A stretch of DNA of 19,225 nucleotides from JAEZVV01 sp036652035 (GCA_036652035.1 JAVVWR010000058.1:1-19225); one strand, 5' to 3'; shown: positions 1-7,490, numbered from the stretch's first letter. Numbers and translations: made by a program. The notes: a model not told the origin generated them from the sequence alone.

Positions 1-107
1 CGCTGGCGCGTGCCGAAGAACTCTACGGCGAAGCGGCGGCCACCGAAGCGCGCGACTCGATGGAAAAGCTCGACATCGAACTGGCCCGCGCCGAACTCGA
101 AGACTGA
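1..107 (+). CDS. C-terminal end of an unidentified protein (5' truncated)
   Basis: The window opens inside a reading frame (codons from position 3) that ends with TGA at 105-107 and gives about 34 residues ending in RAELED. The visible part is acidic, rich in Ala, Glu and Leu, and would form an amphipathic helix. I do not recognise the family from this fragment. That it is a real gene end is supported by GC-rich third positions and by the intrinsic terminator starting 20 bases after the stop. No membrane segment or cysteine motif is visible. Confidence 0.6.
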   Translation, partial: LARAEELYGEAAATEARDSMEKLDIELARAELED

Positions 108-126
108 GACCAAGTCCATCCCGCCC

Positions 127-153
127 AAGGCTGCGTTGTCGCAGCCTTTTTTT
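127..153 (+). terminator. Rho-independent terminator of the first gene
   Basis: A perfect 7-bp stem (GGCTGCG at 129-135, CGCAGCC at 140-146) encloses a TTGT loop and is followed by seven T residues (147-153). The AA before the stem pairs with the first Ts. It is placed directly after the stop at 107. Read on the minus strand the T tract is missing, so it should work only for + strand transcription. Confidence 0.92.
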
Positions 154-227
154 CATGGGCGGACTCGCCACTCGATTTGATATCACCGCCTTGCGCAGCG
201 CGACGTCGAAGTCGGGGCCAATCGGCG

Positions 228-259
228 GGCGACGCGGCCAGGTTAGGCGCCGCGTCGCC
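228..259 (-). terminator. Hairpin after the DUF2950 gene, probable transcript end
   Basis: GGCGACGCGGC (228-238) and GCCGCGTCGCC (249-259) form a perfect 11-bp stem with a 10-base loop. The hairpin begins 7 bases beyond the stop codon of the minus-strand DUF2950 gene. There is no U tract after it, so it may be a 3' mRNA-stabilising hairpin or a weak or Rho-assisted terminator instead of a classical intrinsic terminator. Confidence 0.5.
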
Positions 260-266
260 GATCACA

Positions 267-1154
267 TCATTTGAGATCGACTTTCTTCCAGCTCGCGTCC
301 GGATTGAAGCTCGTCATGGCCTTGGCCGTGGCATCGCCGCGCGGACCCAGATCCTTTTCGTAGACCGCCCCCGCGCGACTCACCATGAAGCTCATCACCC
401 CGGTGTCGCCATAGCGCGCTGGCCAGGCGAGCAACGCATACCCCTCGGTCATGTGAGCGTTGCGCAAATAGCTCTTGCCCCCCCCCGGCGCATCCCTGCC
501 CTGTGCCAGCAGCATCCGATAGAGATAGCCATGGAACGGCTGACCTGGCCGGGCTTCGGCCACCAGCCGGCCCATCGGGCTTTCGGCTTCGCCAGCCGCG
601 GTCGTCCAGTACAGGCCATCGTGCCGGCCGGGCGTTGACAAGAAACGGGTGGCGAACTCCTTGACGCCATCGCCGTTGCGGTCGCGCGCGGCGTATTCCT
701 CCTGTGCGTCGGTGTAGGCGAGCAAGACCTGCATCACCGCCAGTTCGTTGCGACCGATCCGGCGAGTGCGCATTTCGTCCGCTCCCGCTTGCGGGTCGAA
801 GCGCCAGCCCGCCGCGGTCTTGACAATCGGAATCGGCAAGGTCCAACCCTGGGTGCCGGCCGCCAGCAGCGCTTTCTTGGCACCGACCTCGACGATCTGA
901 TGCGATGCAGCCCAGGCCGCCAGGAATTCCACCGCATCGTCCGCATCGATGCCACCGGTCGGGATGTACTGACGATAGTTCGCGCCGAGTGCGGCCTTGA
1001 GCGTCTCGCCATCGCGCCGGGCAAGGCCATCGACCAGGGCATCGGCTGCCGCTGTCGGCGAGGGATAAGCCTTTTGCGCCTGGGTCGTCGGCGCCAGAAC
1101 CGACAAGGCTCCGGCCACAGCGGCCAGCGTGAGCTTGTATGTGATCGAATTCAT
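267..1154 (-). CDS. Exported DUF2950 family protein
   Basis: The product is 295 residues. It starts with a signal peptide (MNSITYKLTLAAVAGALSVL, probable cleavage after the TQA near residue 26), so it is expected in the periplasm. The mature part matches my knowledge of the DUF2950 family: a YPSPTAAADALVDGL start, a GWTLPIPIVKTAAGWRFD stretch, a DRNGDG segment, and a C-terminal part with GYALLAWPARYGDTGVMSF. No function is established for the family. A GTG in the same frame at 1175 overlaps the upstream stop, but the ATG at 1154 is preferred because AGAGGGAG lies nine bases before it and the signal peptide begins there. It follows the DUF3300 gene with a 17-base gap, so the two are almost certainly co-transcribed. 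Confidence 0.85.
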   Translation of the reverse strand: MNSITYKLTLAAVAGALSVLAPTTQAQKAYPSPTAAADALVDGLARRDGETLKAALGANYRQYIPTGGIDADDAVEFLAAWAASHQIVEVGAKKALLAAGTQGWTLPIPIVKTAAGWRFDPQAGADEMRTRRIGRNELAVMQVLLAYTDAQEEYAARDRNGDGVKEFATRFLSTPGRHDGLYWTTAAGEAESPMGRLVAEARPGQPFHGYLYRMLLAQGRDAPGGGKSYLRNAHMTEGYALLAWPARYGDTGVMSFMVSRAGAVYEKDLGPRGDATAKAMTSFNPDASWKKVDLK

Positions 1155-1171
1155 GTCGCGTCGCTCCCTCT

Positions 1172-2512
1172 TCACCGATGCCGTCCGCCACCACCGCCTC
1201 CTGCGTGCCCGCCGCCAGCCGCAGGCCGTGCCGCAGCCTGCCGGCTGGCCGCACCGCGATCGGCTTGCGCCCGGGCCTGATTGCTGTTGGCACCCGTCAG
1301 CGCGTTGTCCCGACCTGTGCCCTGGCTGGCTGGGCGGCCAGCGTCGCGATCGGCCGGCTTAGCCACCGGCGCCGAGGCGCGCCCGGCATCCCGATCGGTC
1401 TTGGCTGCCGGAGCCGACGAGCGTGCGGCATCACCGCGCGACGAAGCTCCCGCGGCGCCCGCATCGCGCTCTATCGAACGAGCGCGGTCGCTCGCCGACG
1501 ATTTGTCGGCCGGTACGCCACGCGCCTGCATCGATTGCTCGGCGCGCGCCCGGCTGGCATCGCGATTGGCGTCCGCCCCACCGTCCCGTCCGCGGTATTG
1601 ATCGCGGCTCGACGATTGGTAATCGCGATCGAACTGTTGCCGCGCGGCGTCGCCGCCGCGGTAGTCCGCTTTGCGATTCCCGGGGTTGTGCTTCCAGGTC
1701 GCGTTGGTGTTCTTGACGTCGATCCGGTTGTTGACGTTGATGTTGTTGTAGCGGTTGACGTTGATGTTGACGTCGTTGTGGCCCCAGTTGACACCGCCCC
1801 ACAAGGCATTGGTCACGCCGATCCCGATGCCAAAAGCGATGCCGGTGGCGACCGTGCGAGAGAACCAGTAGCCCGGCGGCGGCGGGTAGTAGTAAGGCGG
1901 ATACGCCGGGTACCACCACGGCCCGTAAACCGAGGCCGGGTTGTAGGCCGGCACATAGACCACGCTGGGCTGCGCCGGCTCGATCACGATCACCGTGGGC
2001 GCGGGCTGAGCCGCCGCCGCCGCGGGAGCCGGCGCCTGAGTCACCACCTTGATCTGCTCGTTGCTCTTGAGATTGCCCGCCTTCTGCGCGCTCTGGCGCA
2101 GACGCTGGATCGAATCCATCACGGCATCGGGCTGGGCCAGAAACGCGTCGCCCAGATTTTTGACGTAGGCCGGTTGAGCCCCAAGCGTGATCAAGACCTC
2201 GGGGAAGGCCACCAGCGAAGCCACTGACGGATCCCAGCCCTCCTTCTCGACACTTTTCACGGCCGCATCGCCCTTGGCATCGGGATGCGCCTTGGACCAT
2301 GCCGATGCCGCAACGAATTGATCCGGATAGGTGGCCGCCATCAGGACCTGCGACAGCAGGGGGTCCGGGTACAAGGCGATCTGAGCCAGCATCTGGTCCA
2401 GCTGCTCTTTGCTAAACGGCTTGTCTGCGCTTTGAGCGCCAGCGATGGCCGGCACCAAGAAGACCAGCGCGAACCCGAATGCGCGCCACCAACGAAAGAA
2501 TGAATTTCTCAC
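1172..2512 (-). CDS. Exported DUF3300 domain protein
   Basis: The product is 446 residues. A signal peptide occupies about residues 1-26 (WWRAFGFALVFLVPAIAGA). The DUF3300 domain follows: KEQLDQMLAQIALYPDPLLS, then a segment predicting helical repeats, then a Pro/Tyr-rich stretch near residues 180-215 (VVYVPAYNPASVYGPWWYP). The C-terminal third is low complexity: Asn-rich (NVNRYNNINVNNRID), then Arg/Asp/Ala-rich, then a Gly/His tail ending GGGGGGRHR. This tail is probably disordered and surface or envelope associated. The start is GTG at 2512 with AGGGGGAG five bases upstream. It is the first gene of a two-gene unit with DUF2950, a pairing I know from other proteobacteria. Molecular role unknown; periplasmic or envelope location is inferred. 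Confidence 0.85.
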   Translation of the reverse strand: MRNSFFRWWRAFGFALVFLVPAIAGAQSADKPFSKEQLDQMLAQIALYPDPLLSQVLMAATYPDQFVAASAWSKAHPDAKGDAAVKSVEKEGWDPSVASLVAFPEVLITLGAQPAYVKNLGDAFLAQPDAVMDSIQRLRQSAQKAGNLKSNEQIKVVTQAPAPAAAAAQPAPTVIVIEPAQPSVVYVPAYNPASVYGPWWYPAYPPYYYPPPPGYWFSRTVATGIAFGIGIGVTNALWGGVNWGHNDVNINVNRYNNINVNNRIDVKNTNATWKHNPGNRKADYRGGDAARQQFDRDYQSSSRDQYRGRDGGADANRDASRARAEQSMQARGVPADKSSASDRARSIERDAGAAGASSRGDAARSSAPAAKTDRDAGRASAPVAKPADRDAGRPASQGTGRDNALTGANSNQARAQADRGAASRQAAARPAAGGGHAGGGGGGRHR

Positions 2513-2592
2513 GACGGCTCCCCCTCAACTTCGATCTCAAGCACGGGATTGGCAGCGGCAACGGATGGAAGACAGCCTGGCGGCCTCGACGG

Positions 2593-2703
2593 TCATCGCC
2601 TCAGCACGGCAGCCGCGGAGTCCACCGAACGGAATTTCCCCAGCGGCTTGCCATTCTCATCTTGCACCAGCGAGGTGAGTTCTTTGTCGCTGGCGCACCA
2701 CAC
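2593..2703 (-). CDS. Possible 36-residue small protein or gene remnant
   Basis: Between the acyltransferase and DUF3300 genes a minus-strand frame reads with GC-rich third positions. It includes SDKELTSLVQDENGKPLGKF and ends SAAAVLRR before TGA. The first usable start is GTG at 2703, with no convincing ribosome site. The sequence looks protein-like (QDENGKPLGKFRSVD), but I cannot assign a family. It could be a conserved microprotein ahead of DUF3300, the tail of a decayed gene, or chance. Confidence 0.25.
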   Translation of the reverse strand: MWCASDKELTSLVQDENGKPLGKFRSVDSAAAVLRR

Positions 2704-2723
2704 CGCAACCCGAGTTCGGTTGT

Positions 2724-2743
2724 GCCGCGGCGCGCGCCGCGGC
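2724..2743 (-). repeat. 20-bp perfect GC palindrome after the acyltransferase stop
   Basis: A self-complementary 20-base run made only of G and C (GCCGCGGCGC followed by its complement) begins directly after the TAA at 2744-2746 on the minus strand. It can form a 3' hairpin and may slow or end transcription of the acyltransferase gene. It has no U tract and almost no loop, so a terminator role is uncertain. Confidence 0.45.
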
Positions 2744-4372
2744 TTAAATCCGGCGCGCGGCCGAAAAAGCCGATGGTCGCCGCCGAAGGCCGGGCCCAAC
2801 GGCGGGCTTGGCCGCCTCGGGCGGGAGCGCCTCCGCCGGCGGCCTGGGCGCCGCAACGTGCGGGCGTGCCGGCCGCTTGGGCGCCGGGCCCGGCACGTCG
2901 GGAAACAGCCAGGACTCTGCCTCGACCGGGCTGACCGCCTCGCCCCAGGGCAGGAGCAACAAGGCGTTGACGAGTTTTTCAAACTCGGGGCGGAAGCGAT
3001 CGATGATCTGCTGCGGCTCGCGGCAGATCTTCTTGTCGGTCACCAGACCGAACTGGACTGCGCCGTTGTAGGAGAGGATCGAGACGCCCATGCCGATCGA
3101 GCCCGACTGCGGCACCCAGAACATCACGCGTTCGAGCTTGGTGCCGGCCAGATAGAGCGGCTGGTGCGGCCCCGGCACGTTGGTCATCACGGCCGAGGCC
3201 TTGGCGGCGAGCATGTCGGAGATCTGTCGCTGAACGCTGCGCGGCGCCATGCCGATCACGCCCAACAGGCCCATCGCCAGCACCGCGGTGTAACCGTGCT
3301 TGAGTTCGCCCATGCGATCGCGGATCTCGAACACCCGCCCGATCGGGTTCTCCATGCCGATCGGCAAGAGCACCGGCACCAGGCCGAACTTGTTGCCCAG
3401 GCTGCCATCGCTGGGCGCACGCAGATTGACCGGCACCATGGCACGCATCTCGGCACCTTCGACCGGCTCGCCGCGCTCGGTCAGGTAAGCGCGCAAGGCG
3501 CCCGCCACGCAGGAAAGCAAGACGTCATTGACCGAACAGCCCAGGGCGTAACCCACGGCCTTGACCTCTTCGAGATCGATCGGGTCGGTCCACGCCACCA
3601 CCTTCGAGCCCGATGGCTTGCCCTTGAGGCTGGTCGGAGTGTCGGGCTCCATCAAGGCGATGCCGGCGATGTCCTTCGAGAGTTGCGCCGCCACTCGCGC
3701 GTATTCGCCCGCGGCTTCGCCCACCATGTCGGGGTCGTCGAGCACGGCGCCGTAAGCCTGCAAAACGCGGGAAGCGACGCCCCCGGTGACGTCGATCGCC
3801 TTGACCGTGGCATCGGTGAAGGGGCGCAGCAACGCGTCCCAGCCATGAACCGATTCGTCGGCCGCGACGGGGTCAAGCAGCCGCGCCGGCGGCGCTGCGT
3901 CGTCGTCGGCGAGCGGATCGGTCGCGGTCATATCGAGAATCACGCCGAGCAGCGCGATGCCATCGGCGATCGAATGGTGGATGCGCACGATCATCGCCTG
4001 TCCACCCTCGACGTTATCGACCACGTGCATCTGCCACAGCGGCCGGTTGGGGTCGAGCGCTTCGCCCGCCAACTGCCCGGTCAGGCGCTGAAAGTCGCGT
4101 TGCGTGCCCTTGCCTGGCAGCGCGATGCGGATCAGATGCTGATCGATGTCGAAGTCTTCATCTTCTTCCCACCAGCTGGCCACGGCGTCACTCACCACCC
4201 GTGCGCGAAAGCGAAAGTGGGCCAGCATGCGATGTTCGATCACGGACTTGAGCCGCGCGAAATCGATCTCGCTCGCGAAGAGATAGACGCCCACGATCAT
4301 CATCAGATTGCCCGGCGAATCCATTCGCAGCCAGGCAGTATCGATCGGCGACATACGCTCACGCTTAGGCAT
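2744..4372 (-). CDS. Wax ester synthase / diacylglycerol acyltransferase (WS/DGAT family)
   Basis: The product is 542 residues. Family members transfer an acyl group from acyl-CoA to fatty alcohols or diacylglycerol, making storage wax esters or triacylglycerol at the inner membrane. Visible motifs: MSPIDTAWLRMDSPGN at 7-22, PLW at 111-113, the catalytic HHSIADG (His132, His133, Asp137), ND at 282-283 in CSVNDVLLSCVAGALRAYL, and NVPGP at 398-402. The start at 4372 is chosen because the family begins just before MSPID and AAGGGA lies about nine bases upstream; an in-frame extension to 4507 would run into the divergent gene. Residues about 480-542 form a Pro/Ala/Arg-rich tail beyond the usual 450-480 residue enzyme. 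The gene is divergent from an acyl-CoA-binding protein gene, which fits use of acyl-CoA. Which acceptor it prefers cannot be told. Confidence 0.9.
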   Translation of the reverse strand: MPKRERMSPIDTAWLRMDSPGNLMMIVGVYLFASEIDFARLKSVIEHRMLAHFRFRARVVSDAVASWWEEDEDFDIDQHLIRIALPGKGTQRDFQRLTGQLAGEALDPNRPLWQMHVVDNVEGGQAMIVRIHHSIADGIALLGVILDMTATDPLADDDAAPPARLLDPVAADESVHGWDALLRPFTDATVKAIDVTGGVASRVLQAYGAVLDDPDMVGEAAGEYARVAAQLSKDIAGIALMEPDTPTSLKGKPSGSKVVAWTDPIDLEEVKAVGYALGCSVNDVLLSCVAGALRAYLTERGEPVEGAEMRAMVPVNLRAPSDGSLGNKFGLVPVLLPIGMENPIGRVFEIRDRMGELKHGYTAVLAMGLLGVIGMAPRSVQRQISDMLAAKASAVMTNVPGPHQPLYLAGTKLERVMFWVPQSGSIGMGVSILSYNGAVQFGLVTDKKICREPQQIIDRFRPEFEKLVNALLLLPWGEAVSPVEAESWLFPDVPGPAPKRPARPHVAAPRPPAEALPPEAAKPAVGPGLRRRPSAFSAARRI

Positions 4373-4414
4373 CCTGACTTCCCTTGATACGGAACGAGGC
4401 GTCCGCTTCGACGG

Positions 4415-4420
4415 CATAAT
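4415..4420 (+). promoter_or_regulatory. Candidate -10 box in the divergent acyltransferase/ACBP region
   Basis: CATAAT matches five of six bases of the sigma-70 -10 consensus and lies 54 bases before the ACBP start. On the opposite strand the shifted hexamer TATTAT (4416-4421) could act as a -10 box for the acyltransferase, so the two promoters may overlap. No good -35 element is seen at the normal spacing in either direction. Confidence 0.35.
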
Positions 4421-4430
4421 AGTTGAGCTT

Positions 4431-4449
4431 GCGCAACTTTCCGTTGCGC
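4431..4449. promoter_or_regulatory. Inverted repeat between the divergent acyltransferase and ACBP genes
   Basis: GCGCAAC (4431-4437) and GTTGCGC (4443-4449) form a perfect 7-bp inverted repeat with a 5-base spacer. It sits downstream of the candidate -10 box and upstream of the AGGAGG of the ACBP gene. It may be an operator shared by the two divergent lipid genes, or a hairpin in the ACBP leader. The regulator is unknown. Confidence 0.45.
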
Positions 4450-4474
4450 GCACACGACCCAGGAGGGCGATTCC

Positions 4475-4735
4475 GTGAGTGCCGATCTTCAAGCGACGTT
4501 CCAGCAAACCGTAGCCGAGTCCAAGAATCTGTCGGAGCGTCCCGACAACATGACTCTGTTGCGCATGTACGCGCTGTTTAAGCAGGCCAGCGCCGGTGAC
4601 GTCGAGGGCGACCGCCCCGGCTTTACCGACATGGTGGGTCGCGCCAAGTGGGACGCCTGGAAGACGCTCGCGGGCACCAGCCAGGAAGCGGCGATGCAGA
4701 ATTACATCGACCTGATCGAAGAGCTCAAGGGCTGA
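4475..4735 (+). CDS. Acyl-CoA-binding protein (ACBP)
   Basis: The product is 86 residues, the normal single-domain ACBP length. It is a small cytosolic four-helix protein that binds long-chain acyl-CoA. It keeps the family signature: LLRMYALFKQASAGDV at 28-43, RPGFTDMVGRAKWDAWKTL at 47-65, and NYIDLIEEL near the end. Compared with bovine ACBP, Tyr32, Lys36, Lys58 and Tyr77 match the ligand residues Tyr28, Lys32, Lys54 and Tyr73, and Phe35 replaces Tyr31. The start is GTG at 4475 with AGGAGGG eight bases before it. It is divergent from the WS/DGAT gene, so it may supply or buffer that enzyme's acyl-CoA substrate (inference). A terminator follows 18 bases after the stop. Confidence 0.93.
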   Translation: MSADLQATFQQTVAESKNLSERPDNMTLLRMYALFKQASAGDVEGDRPGFTDMVGRAKWDAWKTLAGTSQEAAMQNYIDLIEELKG

Positions 4736-4752
4736 TCGAGTCCTTGCGCGGA

Positions 4753-4788
4753 ATGTTGAAAGGGGCGCGACTGCGCCCCTTTCAACAT
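4753..4788. terminator. Bidirectional terminator between convergent genes
   Basis: A perfect 16-bp stem (4753-4768 with 4773-4788) with a GACT tetraloop separates the convergent ACBP (+, stop 4735) and PHA-system (-, stop 4803) genes. Each arm carries AAAGGGGCGC or its complement, so the transcript has TTT after the GC core in both directions. Symmetry and position fit a shared terminator. Confidence 0.88.
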
Positions 4789-4802
4789 GTGTCCCAGCCG
4801 CC

Positions 4803-5129
4803 TCAGGCTTTGGGCGTCGATGTCTTTTTGGCCGCTTTCGCGAGTTTGGCGTGCTCGCTCAGGTGCTGGCTCAGATGCCGCTCGATATGGCTCTCGAAGC
4901 TCGCGCTAAACGCCCGCAGCAAAAAGCCCAGTGTCACGTCCAGCTCGACCTCGCCCGCGCTCACCGTCATGGTGCCGTCGACGCCGCTGCGCGAGAAGTG
5001 AAGCGTATTGCCCTTCCACTCGGACTCGAGATCGTATTCCGCCGCCAGATCGCCAGCGGCTTCCTGCACGGCCTTCTTCGCCTCGGACAAGGAAAGGTGG
5101 TGACTGCGGACGATATGAATGTCGGACAT
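4803..5129 (-). CDS. Polyhydroxyalkanoic acid system (PHA_gran_rgn) protein
   Basis: The product is 108 residues. It begins MSDIHIVRSHHLSLSEAKKA and continues with SEWKGNTLHFSRSGVDGTM and LDVTLGFLLRAF, a pattern I associate with the small proteins found beside PHA genes (TIGR02610 type). The Lys/Ala-rich C-terminus (KLAKAAKKTSTPKA) could contact granules or nucleic acid. Biochemical role is not established; association with PHA granule formation is family-level knowledge. The start at 5129 has GAGG about eight bases upstream; a longer in-frame reading overlaps the antiporter and is rejected. It lies 89 bases downstream of the antiporter on the same strand and ends at the shared terminator. 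Confidence 0.8.
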   Translation of the reverse strand: MSDIHIVRSHHLSLSEAKKAVQEAAGDLAAEYDLESEWKGNTLHFSRSGVDGTMTVSAGEVELDVTLGFLLRAFSASFESHIERHLSQHLSEHAKLAKAAKKTSTPKA

Positions 5130-5218
5130 GGCTAAGCCTCGAGAAAGCCGTAGGGGGCGCGAGCGCGGATTCTCCCACGCCATCGGCTTGGACGACGGCG
5201 CCGGCCGCATTTCCAGCC

Positions 5219-6685
5219 TCAGCGGAAGAAGATAAAAGTGATTACGACAAAGAGCGGAATCAGGATCGCGCTCGACCAGGCCATGTAACCGAAAAAACTC
5301 GGCATCTTGAGGCCACGGTCCTGCACGATCGCCACCACCATGAAGTTGGGTGCATTGCCGATGTAGCTGTTGGCGCCCATGAAGACCGCGCCGGCCGAGA
5401 TCGCCATCAGCGTGGTCGCACCCGCCCCCATCAGCACCGAGGCATCGCCACCTGCCAGGTTGAAGAAGGCAAGGTAGGTCGGCGCGTTGTCGAGAAAGGA
5501 CGAGAGCGCACCGGTCAGCCAGAAATACATCGCGTGGTTGGGGCCGCCATCGGCACCGGTCACCCACGCCACCAGCGGCGCGAACGCGCCATCGGCACCG
5601 GCCTTGAGCATCGCGAGCACCGGAACCATCGTGACGAAGATGCCGAAGAAAAGCTTGGCCACTTCGAAAATCGGGCCCCAGCTGAACTGGTTGCCGGTGC
5701 GAGCGGCCGCCGGCGTCAAGGCAAGCGAAAGCGCGGCGATGACCAGGAAGGCAAGATCCCGGCTCAGGTTCTGCAAGCCAAAGTCCACGCCAAACACGGT
5801 GAACTCGATGCCCGGCCGCCACAGACCCGACATCAGCACCGCGCCGATCAAGAGCGCGAGCAGCACGAAGTTGATTCCGCCCTCGATCCCAAACCTGGCG
5901 GCGGTGGCCGGCCTGGGATCGAGCAGAAAGCCGCGCCGCTTTTCGCGCCGGTGCAGGATCAGATCGATCACGAAATACAGCGCCAGCAAAATCCCCACGG
6001 CCACGCCCATGGGCGCCGCCATGTGTCGGGTCGTCCAGAAGAAATCGACCCCCTTCAGAAAGCCGAGAAACAGCGGCGGGTCACCCAAGGGTGTGAGAGA
6101 CCCGGCAATGTTGGCGACGATGAAGATGAAAAAAATGAAGGTATGGGTCTGATAGCGGCGATGACCATTGGCCCGGATCAGCGGCCGGATCAGGAGCATC
6201 GACGCGCCCGTGGTGCCCATGACGTTGGCAAGAACCGCACCCAGCCCCAGCAGACCGGTGTTGACCGCCGGCGTGCCGATGAAATTGCCACGGATATGAA
6301 TGCCGCCCGCCACCACATAAAGCGTACCGACAAAGATGATGAAGGGCAGGTAATCGGCGAGCAGGATGTGAGCCACCACGGCCGTGGCCGCGCCCGTGCC
6401 GTAGAGCACCGCCATCGGCAAGACGGCGGCGAGCGCCCAGGCCACGACGATCTTGCCGTAGTGGTGGTGCCAGACCTGCAGCGCGAGCAAAGGCATCAGC
6501 GCAATGCACAGCAAAATTCCCGCAAACGGCACCGCCCAGGCCAGCCCCAGCTCGGCGCCGTTGATTTCCGCCGCCTGCGCCAGACCCGGCAACACAGCCG
6601 CCAGCCCCCCCAGGATCCGGCTCGCCGGCGCGGTTCCGCGGCCATGTCTCGTGCGCTGCACCGCGGTTTCTTCGACAGTCGCCAT
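5219..6685 (-). CDS. ArsB/NhaD-type sodium:proton antiporter family membrane protein
   Basis: The product is 488 residues with about 11-12 hydrophobic segments from residue 23 to the end, so it is an inner-membrane transporter. Motifs typical of this ion-transporter superfamily member: VMGTTGASMLLIRPLIRAN near 155-172, GSLTPLGDPPLF at 195-206 and SSFLDNAPTYLAFFNLAGG near residue 400. Paired GTTGAS and DNAPTYL segments are what I know from proteins annotated as sodium:proton antiporters; the real ion or anion is not proven. The ATG at 6685 starts five bases after the stop of the LutC-like gene, which indicates translational coupling. It has no obvious PHA link despite its neighbour. Confidence 0.8.
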   Translation of the reverse strand: MATVEETAVQRTRHGRGTAPASRILGGLAAVLPGLAQAAEINGAELGLAWAVPFAGILLCIALMPLLALQVWHHHYGKIVVAWALAAVLPMAVLYGTGAATAVVAHILLADYLPFIIFVGTLYVVAGGIHIRGNFIGTPAVNTGLLGLGAVLANVMGTTGASMLLIRPLIRANGHRRYQTHTFIFFIFIVANIAGSLTPLGDPPLFLGFLKGVDFFWTTRHMAAPMGVAVGILLALYFVIDLILHRREKRRGFLLDPRPATAARFGIEGGINFVLLALLIGAVLMSGLWRPGIEFTVFGVDFGLQNLSRDLAFLVIAALSLALTPAAARTGNQFSWGPIFEVAKLFFGIFVTMVPVLAMLKAGADGAFAPLVAWVTGADGGPNHAMYFWLTGALSSFLDNAPTYLAFFNLAGGDASVLMGAGATTLMAISAGAVFMGANSYIGNAPNFMVVAIVQDRGLKMPSFFGYMAWSSAILIPLFVVITFIFFR

Positions 6686-6690
6686 GAGCC

Positions 6691-7374
6691 CTACTCGGCC
6701 GCCGCAATCAGAATGTGAACGCGGTAAGGCCCGTGCGCGCCGAGCACGATGGTCTGCTCGATATCGCCCGTGCGTGACGGCCCCGAGACCATGTTGACCG
6801 CGCGCGGCAAACCGCCACGCTCGCTGCGCATCAGAGCAAAAGCGTCTTCCATGCTGGCCACCACGCGAGAAGCCGGCACCACCGCCACATGGGTCTCGGG
6901 CAGCAAATGCGTCGAGGCCGGTGAATCCGGCCCCGACAGCAGCACCAGGGTGCCGGTCTCGGCCAGCGCGCAAAAAACCCCCGTGATGCCGACCGCGTCG
7001 CGCCCCTGCGATTCATCGACGTGCGGCGCCCGCGCCTCGGCCTCGATACCGGCCGCGTGCCAGCCCAGGCTGGCTAACGCCGGCCACACCACTGCGCGAG
7101 CGGGCAAGCCGTGCGCGGCCAGGTACGCCGCCACGGCCGCCGGCGCGTCGGCGACCCGGGCCACGGTCTGGACCGTGCTCGCCATTCGCTCGCTCATCGC
7201 GCGAAAGCGATCGACCCGATCCCTGTCGATCGCCGGACGCGGGCCACAGGCATGAGACGCCAGGTAATCGGCTGCGGCCTGGCGCTCGCCGCTGGCGGCA
7301 TTGGCGTCGCGCCCTTGATTGAGACGGATGCGATCAAAAATCGCAGCGCGGGCTCGCGCGGTATCGAGACTCAT
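6691..7374 (-). CDS. lutC: LutC-like LUD domain protein
   Basis: The product is 227 residues, the usual LutC/YkgG length. In Bacillus LutABC, LutC is one subunit of an iron-sulphur L-lactate dehydrogenase complex. Family features seen: an N-terminal helix SLDTARARAAIFDRIR, GITGVFCALAETGTLVLLSG at 129-148, THLLPETHVAVVPASRVV, and the C-terminal SGPSRTGDIEQ at 197-207 followed by GAHGP. No lutA or lutB gene lies in the window; the neighbours are an antiporter (five-base gap) and pncB. The ATG at 7374 lacks a Shine-Dalgarno sequence, and a weak extended -10 (TGATACAGT) ends six bases before it, so a leaderless transcript is possible. The symbol denotes family, not proven lactate use. Confidence 0.82.
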   Translation of the reverse strand: MSLDTARARAAIFDRIRLNQGRDANAASGERQAAADYLASHACGPRPAIDRDRVDRFRAMSERMASTVQTVARVADAPAAVAAYLAAHGLPARAVVWPALASLGWHAAGIEAEARAPHVDESQGRDAVGITGVFCALAETGTLVLLSGPDSPASTHLLPETHVAVVPASRVVASMEDAFALMRSERGGLPRAVNMVSGPSRTGDIEQTIVLGAHGPYRVHILIAAAE

Positions 7375-7490
7375 GAATTCACTGTATCAGGGCGCGCCGA
7401 AGTGGGCGTCGGCCGGAACCACGAACGCATTGCCGGTGCCAAGACGCGCGGTGCGACAGGGACGGGTTCATGCCGCCGACTCTAGCTAGC

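Noticed and set aside
2549..4387. 612-codon + strand open frame opposite the WS/DGAT gene
   Set aside because: The minus strand carries a complete enzyme with catalytic motifs; the opposite frame is open only because of GC-rich codon bias and has no family features.
4931..6718. 595-codon + strand open frame opposite the antiporter
   Set aside because: Charged low-complexity translation antisense to a clear multi-pass membrane protein; a shadow of its codon pattern.
7375..7490. Terminator or riboswitch in the gap between pncB and lutC
   Set aside because: Only a short AGCTAGCT palindrome near 7483-7490 was seen, with no T tract and no recognisable RNA fold.
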